A DNA stretch of 64,000 bases from the NCBI GenBank assembly GCA_023512835.1, contig CM042090.1:23278148-23342147 (forward strand). Direction: 5' to 3'. A program made the translations under genes and the position numbers. The notes beneath the pieces are model-generated. The model searched no databases. It worked only from the letters and a program-made list of their open reading frames with translations, and had not been told where the DNA came from. This stretch comes from Taxillus chinensis. Taxonomy: Eukaryota > Streptophyta > Magnoliopsida > Santalales > Loranthaceae. Shown here piece by piece: positions 1 to 10,926 of the stretch. Position 1 is the stretch's first letter, and every line of letters begins with the position of its first letter.

Positions 1-3000
1 GTATGAAGGGAGAGAAGAGATCATCTTGCATTGAAAAAAGCACTGAGGGGTGTTTCCTTGTGTGCCTGGGGCTTTGAAACTGCATCCCATATCTGCAGAA
101 ATGATAATTGGTAAGTGCCAATACAATAAAGATACAGAGGAAAAAGAAGTACCAAAGCAGTTTTTAACAAAGACAAACAAGATACCTTCTGAATATCTTC
201 TCTCAGAACAGGCTCTAAATGTTTAAGTGGGGTCTGCAATGTAGTCATGAACAGTAAAAGGTAACCCAAATGAGACACAAATGCACATGAGGCAAAAAAA
301 CAAAGGTGAAATAAATCTTTCAAAAAAAAAATCAGCTTAACTCCCAACCTTCGTTTTGTCTCGAATTACAAAAAGAAGTGTTGTTTTACGGGGGCTAAAT
401 AAGCGTGTCATGACCTACAATACAGAAACAGCAACAAAAAAGCATTGAAGTCCATTATAACGTGTATATCAAAGAAAATACTAGTGGCTAAGGAAAACCT
501 GAAACACTGTTTTAAGAAGAGGTCTGTTAGCAGCATGCTCCCGACCAATATCATGGCACCACCTATGTATCATATTTATGCCCAATTGGAAATTAGACAA
601 AATGTAAATATAAACACGGTTAGATATGGTTCTAGAATGCCCTAACCAGCTGATAAACTAAATACTTTCTATCATTTTATCTGCAAGAGACATTCTCAAT
701 CAAATGACTTGAATGTCTAAATTCACAACTGGTCTGTAATATGTATTATTATTAAGCTTACATAACATTTTTGTTACTTTCCCAATCTCATTCAAGTCCA
801 GTTATGAATCCAGAAACATGGAAAAAAAACCAAAAGGTTATTCATTTAAAAGAAAAAATTACTGCAGCGCTAAACATGCAGACTCACATGTTTATGAGTA
901 CAATGTCTGAAACTGCCAATGCAAATAGAGCACTTTGTTTCTCAAATGTAGTGTCATCCTGAGATTGACAATTATTTATCAGGAGGTCAATAATAAATAA
1001 ATGATTAAATCTGCATAAACATGACTTATTAAGGATGGAGCTGAAGAGAAACAGTAAAGATCAAATAGAAAGGAAAATAAGCAATATAGGACACTTGGAT
1101 AACAAAGGAGAATGAGGGGAAATAGGAATGACACTTGAATGAATAAATGATAGGTTGAGTAGGTTAAAGACTTTTATTTTACCATTGCTAAAATCCAACG
1201 CATAGCATAATTGTGTAATTTTAATATTAAGGTACTGCAAGCAATTACTTTTAGAGAATAATAAAATCCTTTGGTATCCAGTTTGTAGCTACTTTATGGA
1301 GCGCATAAAATATTGCAAAAAAGGCATCATTATTAAGTAGCATAACATCAATTCATAATATAACTCAAAATCAATCAACCATTCATTTCATTGTAGGCAT
1401 AATTTCACTTGCAATGGATCATAGGATAAATGATAACTCATCATTATCATTTCATGAAAGTAGCTGTCATTCATCGTCCTGATCTCCAGCAGGTGTGGCG
1501 CCAACTGCTGGAGGAAGTTAGTTGATGGGATCATGACACCTCATCTAAAAATTTCAAACCCAATTAGAACCGTCCATTTCTATAGTAGCTATTCATGCAT
1601 AAAAACGCCTTACAGTCAATAGATCTAGCCCTTCTTTGTCCTAGCTTGTTCGCTCCTCAGTGAAAACAAAAAGTAGAGAGAGAAACACAACTCGCTTCTT
1701 CTTCCTTGTTCGAGATTGGCAGAGATCAGGGAAACATCATAATAGTAGGGATTAAATTTAAGCTTGGTATTTCAATGATACCAGTAGAGAGAAAGTGGCA
1801 TGAGAAGATAGAAACAGGTTTGTTCTTATTTGTTAATTAATTGGTAACTCTGCTAGTGCTGGTGTAGTGGTGTAGCCTCCAGTTGGGGACATATTCAAAT
1901 TATATGGAGAGTTTCAATTAAATCTTCTGGCAAGAATGCTTCAAACTAGAAAAGCAAGTAAACTGGCGATACATCACAATAACATGGAGAGCAAACTCAA
2001 ACGAAAGAGGACTGAAATTAGTGCTTCAAAGTTCAAACCTTGTAGCGCACATACCAAAAATCACCTGATCTCTGAAACTCTCAAACAAGGAAGAGGAAGA
2101 AGCAGGGCTGTGTTCTCTTTCTGCCATGCTTCTTTCCGTTTGTGTGAGAGGGGAAGTATGGATACCATGTAAATAATAACTTGTCACTGCTAGTGCTCGA
2201 TATGTCATATTATCGAGCACTCAAACTGATCAAGCAAGATATCAAGCACTCAACTTATTGAGCAATTAGATAATCTTGCAAGTATGCTTGTGGAGGTATG
2301 GAGTCATAAATGACATAAATCACAAGTTAATTTTATTTATTTTTCCTATAATATATAAAACATAATTTTCAAATAATTTTAATTCTATATACCATAAACT
2401 TCCTCAGTTCTTATAAATTGTTTTTCCATAGCCCAAAAACAAAATAAAATAAATATGGTGTTGCTACTGATAATGACCAACATTTAATTCATACTATCAT
2501 ATTTTGGCAACATGATAAGTACTTCATAAGTCTACATATAACAATTTAAAATTTCAAACAACATTACACAAGCAGCAAATCATAATAATCATGGTCTTTA
2601 AAGTATACTAATCTAGCTTTTCGATCAAAAGAGTAGGCCCCAATATTTTGTATTCAAAAGTAATAAATTATGGTTTATTTTTCACTTGTGTTTTCTCCTT
2701 GTTTGCATTGGGGTTGTACATTACCTAGAAAAAATCAGAGCTAGTTCCGGGGGATGAGGTGCCTTGTATATGGTATTATTATTTTAAAATTAAGTTTGCA
2801 TAAATTCCATTTGATTTCACTTATTTTATTTGATTTTTTTTTTGTTGTATAAGGTTGTGGCATCTACCTCAACCATATTGAGGCACCCGCCTCAGCTTAA
2901 GTCAGAGGATTTGTACCGTATAGCATTTTATACTTTTGAACCTTGTGTCTTTATGCATTACTCGTGTACTTGGTCTTTTTAATAAAATTTTATGTCTATC

Positions 3001-4927
3001 AATAAAAAAAGTGATAAACTATGGAAAAAATACCTCGCCTCTTTCTCTGCCATCAGTACCCTCCAAATCCATGGCAACTGTGCAAGGTTCAATTCCGATG
3101 CACTTTGCTATCCAAATGCCCTTGGTAGTTTGACTTCTGCGATATTGATAGAAATTAGTTTGCATTTCTGATAAGGTGGGTAGAAATTGCAACCACCACA
3201 AACGTGAATAACAAACAAAAGGAAAATTATGTCCATCCGTTTTTTTTTTGTCAAAGATAGATTTGAATCCTATTGTTTAGCATTAAAATTCAGAAACAAG
3301 ATAAAAGGCTAACCTTCCCTTGTATGCATCCATCTCCCTAAAACTGGTATGGAACAGATGATTCAATAAGGTGCTCTTTCCTATAGAGGAAAATGTTGTT
3401 ATATCAGTGTATAAACAATCGCATAGACTAAAACACAAACACTAATCAATCATGCTTGAAGAATGGAATTGCTATTTCAAATTTTCAATATGCAATGTGC
3501 AATGTGGAAATAAATAACTACAGTTACTAGACATTCTAAACCCACAAGAAGGTACTGTGCTCAGTTCATTATTATTTATAGTATTAGATCACTCAAAGAA
3601 AAATTGAAGAAACTCGACTATGAAATAAGAAACCAAACTTTGACTATACGCATAAGTGGCCAAGCCACAATGGATACATGAATTGCACCCAGTAAAGCTA
3701 CTAAAAACTACCTGCAAATTATTGCTGAATGGGTATCTTTTAGTTCGATTATACCCACAATCTTCTATTATTTTGAAGAAAGTATAGCACAATGGGGATC
3801 AAACACAAAAGTTAATAATATTTGGAATTGAATTAATAAAATTTAATAAGTCAATGATATAATTTTTAAATTGAAGGACCAAAATAACAAAAAGATAACT
3901 TTCATTTCTTTTAGGGATTTCATTCACACCTACTGCACATGCATTGCACTCTTCTTCTTTCAATCCAAACTTATTTTCAGGGGGACTTTATCTTATTCTT
4001 CCCCAATCATCTTCTTTCACCTTCTCCATTCAATTGCTTCCATTCGCATCTTCTTTATCCAGCATCAACTTCCAAATTCCCACCTTTTTTCCAAAAGTTT
4101 TCTTTAACCAATTGCGACCTCATCCATCTTCACTATCACCCATCTTCCAAATTTCCATCTTCTCCATTTATTTATTTTCTGAAGGCATCAAAAAACTATC
4201 TTACAGACAGTCAGACAGCACCATCTATTTCTTCTCTGGCATGCCAAGTTTAAAGGGTTACTACTGTAAATGTGTTTTCTTTCCATTCTCTCTCTCTCTC
4301 TCTCTCTCCCCCCCCCCCCCCCCCCCCCTTTCATTCTGAAGTTTACTTTAATCAGTCAGTTCCTTTTTCAACTCCTATCCATTATCCCATCGTCCAAATG
4401 TCTTTTCTTTTTCTTTGTTTTTTTAAAATAAAAAATTCCTGGCTGGGTTTGTTTTTGGACATTTAGCTACTCGGTACTTATCACCTAAACCATCGATCAA
4501 TAAAGGCAATTTTGGCCAGCTTTTAAGAAAAATACCAAACAACCTCTTAGTATGTGCGATATTTCCATTCTTCTAATATTTTTTGCACACGTTCCGGCGA
4601 TAACGCAAACATCTCGTGGCGAGAACAAATCCGTTCTCCGCTTTGGTCGTCGGGTTTGTATACGGAAAATTCAAGATTCTAGAAGAACGCCCAACGGCAC
4701 GTATAAAGTTGAACAGCGATAACAAATCCGAAGATAAACTAGAAACTCAAATTCTGAACATAAATCAATCACTGACCGCTGCTCTGCGGACCCATGATGG
4801 AGACAACGGCGTACGAGAGGCCACACTCGATGACCCTCGCAGTCCTCAAGAAGTTATCGAGCCCCGCCGCGCTGAACTCGCCATCGCCGTCGATGAGTTG
4901 CGCGGCGCAGCATTCCTCGGACCCCAT
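1..4927 (-). CDS. RHD3: ROOT HAIR DEFECTIVE 3 / SEY1-like ER-shaping GTPase, 5' part
   Basis: Dynamin-like GTPase of the atlastin/Sey1 class. In plants RHD3 fuses ER tubules into a network and supports polar root-hair growth. Eight exons join in phase on the minus strand: 4927-4777, 3380-3314, 3136-3034, 958-888, 562-499, 414-349, 233-186 and 92-30. They give 211 residues; the family has about 800, so three quarters of the gene lies beyond the left edge. Visible motifs are the P-loop GPQSSGKST (residues 46-54), SQTTKGIW (74-81), the G3 motif [11 protein letters not shown] (96-106) and the RD-type G4 motif RDKTK (170-174), followed by [13 protein letters not shown]. The ATG at 4927 gives the family-typical N-terminus with QLIDGDG. 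Introns 1 and 3 are long (1.4 and 2.1 kb). All introns have GT donors except the last visible one, which needs GC. No frame damage is seen. The family call is secure; the exact paralogue is open. Confidence 0.94.
4287..4328. repeat. (CT)n followed by C-run
   Basis: A pure CT dinucleotide tract runs straight into about 20 C residues, inside intron 1 of the RHD3-like gene. Likely length-variable and prone to sequencing error. Confidence 0.95.
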
Positions 4928-5305
4928 TTCAACTGAACCGAACAAGTACCAAATCCGGACCAGATATGCTATGTAGGGCTTGGTCTCAGTCCTAGGATGA
5001 GATCTGAGGGTTTGGTCTCAGTCCGGGACCGGGAGAGAGAAAATTGACAGAGTGGGAATCGGGAGAGACGACGACACACGTCAACCGACGGGACCGCCGT
5101 CTTTTCTCACGACCCATTATTCTTTTCCTTTCCCTTTCTTTTCTCTGCCATTTTAAAATCAGATAAGGTATATTTTAATTTATTGTTTAAAATTAATTTT
5201 AATATTATATGAGAGCATCGCAATCACTATCCTATAATTTTTTATAAAACAAATTACATGAATTATTTTATATTTTCTATTTTCTATTTTCTATTCTTAT
5301 TAAAA

Positions 5306-5356
5306 TTATTTTATTTTATTTTATTTTATTTTATTTTATTTTATTTTATTTTATTA
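5306..5356. repeat. ATTTT pentanucleotide tandem array
   Basis: About ten head-to-tail copies of a TTATT-type 5-mer in AT-rich spacer. Confidence 0.9.
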
Positions 5357-6540
5357 ATACATGTCATATGAAAATAAATGTAAAAAAATAAAAATATACA
5401 AGACAAATAATCATTCTTTATAAATAAAAAATATTATAATTAGATATATATAAATTGAGATAATAATTTAACTCTAAATAATAAAAACCCTTTTGGATAT
5501 ATTATAACGTATTTGAATTAATATTTTTTGAAATAATATATTTTGTACTCTGATTTTTGTTATTAAAAAACTAATAAAATAGTAACAAGGCATATTAAAA
5601 TTGAGGCTTGATAAAATTATAACTAATAATTTGACTTGTTGGATTATATTATAATTAAATGCAGTAATGTATAAGCTGGTTTTATTATGTATAAGTTTAA
5701 CAGGGTGAGACCAAATATTATTTAATACTTATACCAATCAAACATAACTATGCCATTGCCTGGTAAAGTTTTAAATGAACAAATTAATCTACGGAAGCTT
5801 ATTTAAAAAAAAAAAAAATTTATATACGTATATATATTGGTATGGCACCAATTTGATTTTAATTTAAAACCACACAAGTTGTTCTTGTTTTTAAAATTTT
5901 TATAAAATATAATTATTTATTAAAACAAATTAAAGTTAAAGTGTTGAATATAATTAGCATCGGTGCCGCTCCATATTAGATTTATATATATATAATATAA
6001 GTATATATTATAGTTAAAATTTTATAAATAAAACTTTATTATAATATAGTTATACAAATAATTATTAATATGCGCATATAATAATTATATATATAAACTA
6101 TTTAATAATATAAATAAAATAATATAAGGCAATAACAAATTTAACTAGCCACTACCTTAACATTTATAATTTTAATAAAGTTTGTATAGTACATCAGGTG
6201 GTTAATATTACTTTATGTATATAAATTTATTAAAGCTAAATTATTAACATTCATTTGATTATTAAATATTAAAAGACAATTTCATTTTTACATTTTGTGG
6301 GCTATGAATTTGTATTTATGCTTATAATTATTGAAAAATACAGTCACAAATAAAAATAATATTTTTAAATTATAGAAATATTTTTTACAAGTGGTCTTCT
6401 TATATGGACCGACATGGCAATATCTCATTAGCTAGTGATTTGGTTAGAATCAATATTATCAGGTGTGCCTTGGATAGACAGTATATAGCATTTCACTTTT
6501 AATAAAATCATTAATCAATCAATAAGGAACAACACACATT

Positions 6541-6542
<2 letters not shown>

Positions 6543-6591
<49 letters not shown>
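6543..6591. repeat. (AT)n microsatellite
   Basis: Uninterrupted AT dinucleotide tract of about 24 units in intergenic DNA. Confidence 0.95.
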
Positions 6592-6594
<3 letters not shown>

Positions 6595-9318
6595 AGGCGT
6601 CGGCTAGTCTGGAATTAAATAGACTAGCAAATAAATGTCTTTTAATCCTATTTCTATAATGTTTTCAATAATAATAACCCGTGGAAGACAAGTTTATCTA
6701 AAAATGTGTTAAGTATATATTATTAAAATTTATTTACCTTTTCTGGTTTATAAACAACCAAACAGTTAAATTTATAACTTCTTATAAATTTATTTTTCTT
6801 AAATAATAAAAACTAAAAACAAGAACAAAACAATAACTCAAAATCTCTTAAAGGAATAACTAAAGGGTCAAATATTGGTTCTTCAAAGCTTACAATAAGT
6901 ATATACGAAGTGTTATATTATAATTCGGATCGTAAAGGTCACCTTCCAAAGTATGATAATAACTCAATTATATACTTTGAAAACCCTAGTTCATATGGTA
7001 ACAAATATTTAATATGTTTTGTATTAAGAATTCCAATCTTCAAAATATTACACGATGAAATCTTCTTGAAAATAGCCTTTGAATTATTTCAGTCAAATCT
7101 ATTGTCATTGAACTAATATCAAAAAAATATTAACAAATGGCTTAGATCATATTACAACACATGATTACTATTTAGTCATATGCCTATAGTCCTTCTGATT
7201 TCTTTTAAAGAGAAGGTGGTCGGAAAGATCAGGAGTGGATACATGTGGGGTTTGGACATGGTGAGATGGGAATGTGGTTAAAGTTTGATGAGAGGTTTGG
7301 GGCTAGGTTGCTTAAGTAGAGAGGTTGATTCAGGAAATGGAGGAGGTGTGAGAGTACATATTTGCTCCCATACATCTGGAGAGGGCTTCGCGGGCAAGGT
7401 AAGAACCTTCCCATCTGGTTGTGGATGCATCGACAAGCCAATAATGCCTAAATTTTATCCTATTTTTGAGGCAGGTCTGGGAAGATTTTTAGAGGTGGAG
7501 TTTTCTTTTGTTTGGAAACAGAGGGCACACTCAAGCAATTCATCGTTATATTGGTGATGGACAGTATTAGTGTTTTCATTTATGTATTTTTTTCATATTA
7601 ATTACTAATTATATGATCAACTTTATATTTTAATGTATATTCGTGGGTTTAAAGTATGCATTATGTATCTCCTAATGCATACTCAAGTCAATACTATAAA
7701 TTGTTTTCACTACGAATAAGCATTGGTAATAAAAAAAATTCCTACAGTCATGTATTTTTTTCTATTGTCATTGTTTATGTTCTAACTCTTTTGATCCTTT
7801 ATCTTAAAAAAATGGAAGAGTCGAACAAAATTTATTTCTCATAGTAAACTTATTGATTTGTTCGAATATGTGAGAATTATCTTTGATGAAGTTACTCATG
7901 TTAAGTAAAGACAAATAAAATTAAGTTTAACACATTAATTTTGCCATTTGATAGAAAATGTTTAAATAAAAATGAAGCTTAGATGATTATCTCCTAGTGA
8001 AAGGAACACAAAAAATCTATGCTTAATTCACTAGCATAATATTTGCATGTTATTTATAAAAAAATTACTCCTGTATAAAAAGATTTTGAAGATGGCATTT
8101 TTTTTTTGAGATTATTCTCTTTTATATTATTTATCAACATCGGTTGTAGATCTTTAGTTTTTTTTAGTTCGTTGCAAATTGGATTCAAGTATCTATTTGT
8201 AATACATTTTAATATGCAGAAAATTAAAATGTAAATACATGAAAATATAATTTTATACCCATAAAAAGAACAAAAAGTAAAATGACAAAAGTAATTGAAA
8301 AGGAATTCTCATTATTTTAAATCAAAAATCAAGGCCTTAAAGAATCAAAAATCAACAACCATTCGGAAGAAATGTCCACCGCCCATAAGGATGGGAAACA
8401 CCAAAAACCACAAAGAAATTGCTGCAACGATTGACTTTAAATCATAACCCGTTAAGAATATGTGAGTAGGCGGCCCAAACATTTCAACTTTGAAAATCAA
8501 TATGTTAATACGTGAGGCAACAACTGTCTCTCATGACCTTATATGGCGTCTTTAACGAAAGGAAAATGTGCCCGGATTTGATGATTGGGAGTGAACTACA
8601 GTAGAATTTCATGTTTTTTTTTTTCATTGGGAAATTGAATGTATGCTTCAAGTTCGTTTTTCTTTATTGGTAGATATTATAAATGACTATTCCTGGTTAT
8701 TATAATTTTGTTTTTTGTGTAATCTTTTTCTAATAAAATTTGTTTAACTTACAACAACAAGCATTGCCATGAGTTCAAGAGGTACCATGTTTAAAATGAA
8801 TGTAACCGTTAGGTGTATACTTGTTTGTGCTGAAAATGAGTCAACAACAGATTAAGAGGCATAAATGTGGTGCACTAAAATCAAACTGCGGGCTCTATTA
8901 AACAAGTACAACATACAGATAATCAGACCACATGATTCACTGGATGGGTCTTATTTCAACATATTGGGACAGGTTTCCGAACCAAAAAAAAGAACACTAA
9001 TAGAATCAACTCCAAAACCACTTATAAGGGATTGTTAGCAGGCAATTATACAAGTAAACTCCACAATCAACTACCACAAGGGAAAATAAGGATGAAAAAA
9101 CTAGCAGTCCCCTCCAGCAAACCAGTCGTGGATGGTGAAGATGTTTCTGCAGCTTATACATCTTTATGGGAAAAAAAGTGAAAATAAAATATAAAAGGCT
9201 TCAAACGATTTCTTGACATATAACCAATCTAATAAAATTTTAAACTCATTTCTAAGCAATTTAACTTAAAAGCTTGCTTCAACCGGAAGAGAGAAACAAT
9301 TTGATAAGAACAACTTAC

Positions 9319-9393
9319 AAAACAATATCCATATGTCGAGGGACATAATGTCCACCTCCTATCCCCAGAAGTACTTTCTTTTTATCACAGTCC
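9319..9393 (-). pseudogene. GEK1: Single-exon relic of D-aminoacyl-tRNA deacylase (GEK1/DTD2 family)
   Basis: A 75-base minus-strand segment reads KKKVLLGIGGGHYVPRHMDI, the strongly conserved core of the archaeal/plant D-aminoacyl-tRNA deacylase (Arabidopsis GEKO1), which clears D-amino acids and aldehyde-modified adducts from tRNA. It is bounded by a plausible acceptor (CCAG, 9394-9397) and a good donor (GTAAGT, from 9318), so it looks like a genuine exon. I could not find the preceding N-terminal exons or the following exon (expected WVGHLLSGYSLPMED-type sequence) on either side. It is therefore probably a stranded fragment. A gene with exons beyond what I could recognise cannot be ruled out. 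Confidence 0.7.
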
Positions 9394-10238
9394 CTGGATC
9401 ATAAAAATACAATTCAAGGTTAAGGTTTCAGAAAAAAATGAAATTTTAATTAGGACATAGAGTATATAAAACTATATATGAAGGAAAGCTGCCATACTCA
9501 ATAAGAGTACCAAAATTTAATTGTAAAAATATATCCTCTTTTGTCTCCCTCCAGCGGCCCTTTCTTTCTCTCCTAAGTCAAAGAGCATATACAGTAATTC
9601 TGGCTTGGCTCTATCTCATGGCAAATATAACCAAGCCAAGCATGAGCTCAACCAGACTTGGCTCTAGTTTGCAGCTCAAACAGTTAAAATTGAACAGACA
9701 ATTAGGAAAGGGAAAAAATTGAGCAAAGTTTCAGCTGTATCAACTATCATCTATCAAAATGAACAGATATGGTCAACCCAGTTGCATACAAACAATCAGC
9801 CATAAAATAGGGACGGATTATAATCCCAGAGTAACAAAACCGCCTTTCATGAAAAACAATGGATAAAATGCAAACAAACACATGATCGAAAAACATAAAC
9901 CCATTGCCTTACATTCCAAACTGACTATAAATTGGAACAGTATCATATCCACGAACAGTGCACACACAGCACGAAGCATATAAACATATAAAAAAAATCA
10001 AAATTAATAACCCAATTACCCTACAAATGCATCTAAACACTCAATAGAGGAATATGCACATGACACACGTATCACTATTCACTTCCAACGGATTCAATTC
10101 CGAAATGAGTACGCGACTACGCGTAATTGTTTTTCGGTGACACCCGTCCACGACCATCCAATCGCAATCCAACCAATTCCAGAAACACGAAACCAAAAAC
10201 TAAAAACCATAACCCGGGTACGAGGTAGATTAGATTAC
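9394..10238. other. Spacer between two gene relics
   Basis: No coding frame, RNA gene or clear repeat recognised. I looked in particular for the ARM-repeat exons of importin-alpha and for more deacylase exons and saw neither. Confidence 0.6.
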
Positions 10239-10434
10239 CTTTTTCTGGATTGAAGGAAGGAAACTGCTGGGCCTGCAACTGCAAGCCCTCTCTCCTCTCC
10301 TTCCGTAAGCTCACCTCGCGACGATTCTTTCGAATCTCGACCATGTTGTCTTCCCTCCTGCGACGGTCTTCCTCGGCGTCAACGACAACCTTGTACCAGT
10401 TCCTGAGACATCGCGAAATCGGTCGGAGAGGCCT
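10239..10434 (-). pseudogene. Importin-alpha IBB-domain exon, start codon lost
   Basis: The minus-strand frame reads LRPISR, YKVVVDAEEDRRRREDNMVEI, RREGLQ and QQFPS in the order of the importin-beta-binding domain at the N-terminus of plant importin-alpha, the nuclear import adaptor. The exon ends at a good donor (GTAATC, from 10238). Family members begin with Met one or two residues before LRP. Here that codon is AGG (10434-10432), and no in-frame ATG lies upstream before a stop, so the initiator appears lost. None of the armadillo-repeat exons that should follow was seen in the next 900 bases. Most likely a relic of exon 1. It lies divergent to the Rab5 gene about 490 bases away. Confidence 0.8.
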
Positions 10435-10926
10435 CGAATTCAAGGGAGAGGGAGCGAGCGCGGGATCTGCATTCGTCTTCGAGAGACTCGGATGACGAAG
10501 AGAGTTAGAGATCTTCTTATTAACGCTGCTCAAAACGACGACTCAATACTGCGTAGCGTTTAACAATCGTTGGATTGAGAGGTTGGATGAGGCGTCGCGA
10601 TCCCAACGGTGGCTCACTGGGGAACTCCGTACAGCTCACCATGGAATCCAAACCCAAATAAACAAACACGTCCTCCGTTTAACAATCGTTGATTGCGTGC
10701 TTCTTCGAAAATAGATGGTGGGGCCCAGAAAGGGGAAACAAAACCAAAAAAAAAAAAAAAAAAAAAAAACGAAGGCGTGAGGGAAGGTCTCGGGCGTTGC
10801 ATAAAGACGACCTACCCTTCCAAGTTCCAACCACATTCATCATCTCACCTGCCGACGATCTGGTCGTAGGACCGTGTAAATATTTGTACGACACAAACAC
10901 GGTTCTCTCCAATTCTGTTTCCAGTC
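10435..10926. promoter_or_regulatory. Probable promoter/5' UTR of the Rab5-type gene
   Basis: The stretch between the importin relic and the Rab5 start codon is GC-richer than the surrounding DNA and contains a 24-base A-run (10746-10769). By position it must hold the Rab5 promoter and leader. No TATA box is obvious. Confidence 0.5.

Larger units (their letters stand above)
4928..9318. other. AT-rich spacer upstream of the RHD3-like gene
   Basis: The first about 200 bases are moderately GC-rich and probably hold the 5' UTR and core promoter of the minus-strand RHD3-like gene. After about 5160 the sequence becomes very AT-rich. It holds a tandem ATTTT-type pentamer array (about 5306-5356) and a long (AT)n tract (6543-6591). 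Short open frames at 7229-7557 match no family I recognise and have no splice context. I see no gene here. Confidence 0.7.

Noticed and set aside
3871..4339. Overlapping plus-strand frames rich in Ser, Phe and Pro
   Set aside because: Pyrimidine-rich intron 1 of the RHD3-like gene on the opposite strand; frames follow base composition.
7229..7557. Open frames on both strands in a GC-richer island
   Set aside because: No recognisable motif, no splice context, and both strands open equally.
8360..8420. Minus-strand MGGGHF near the deacylase relic, reminiscent of its GIGGGHY core
   Set aside because: Only about a dozen bases agree, with no flanking homology; probably chance.
9091..9180. Short plus-strand frame with KKLAVPSSKPVVDGEDVSAA
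   Set aside because: About 30 codons, no family match, no splice partners.
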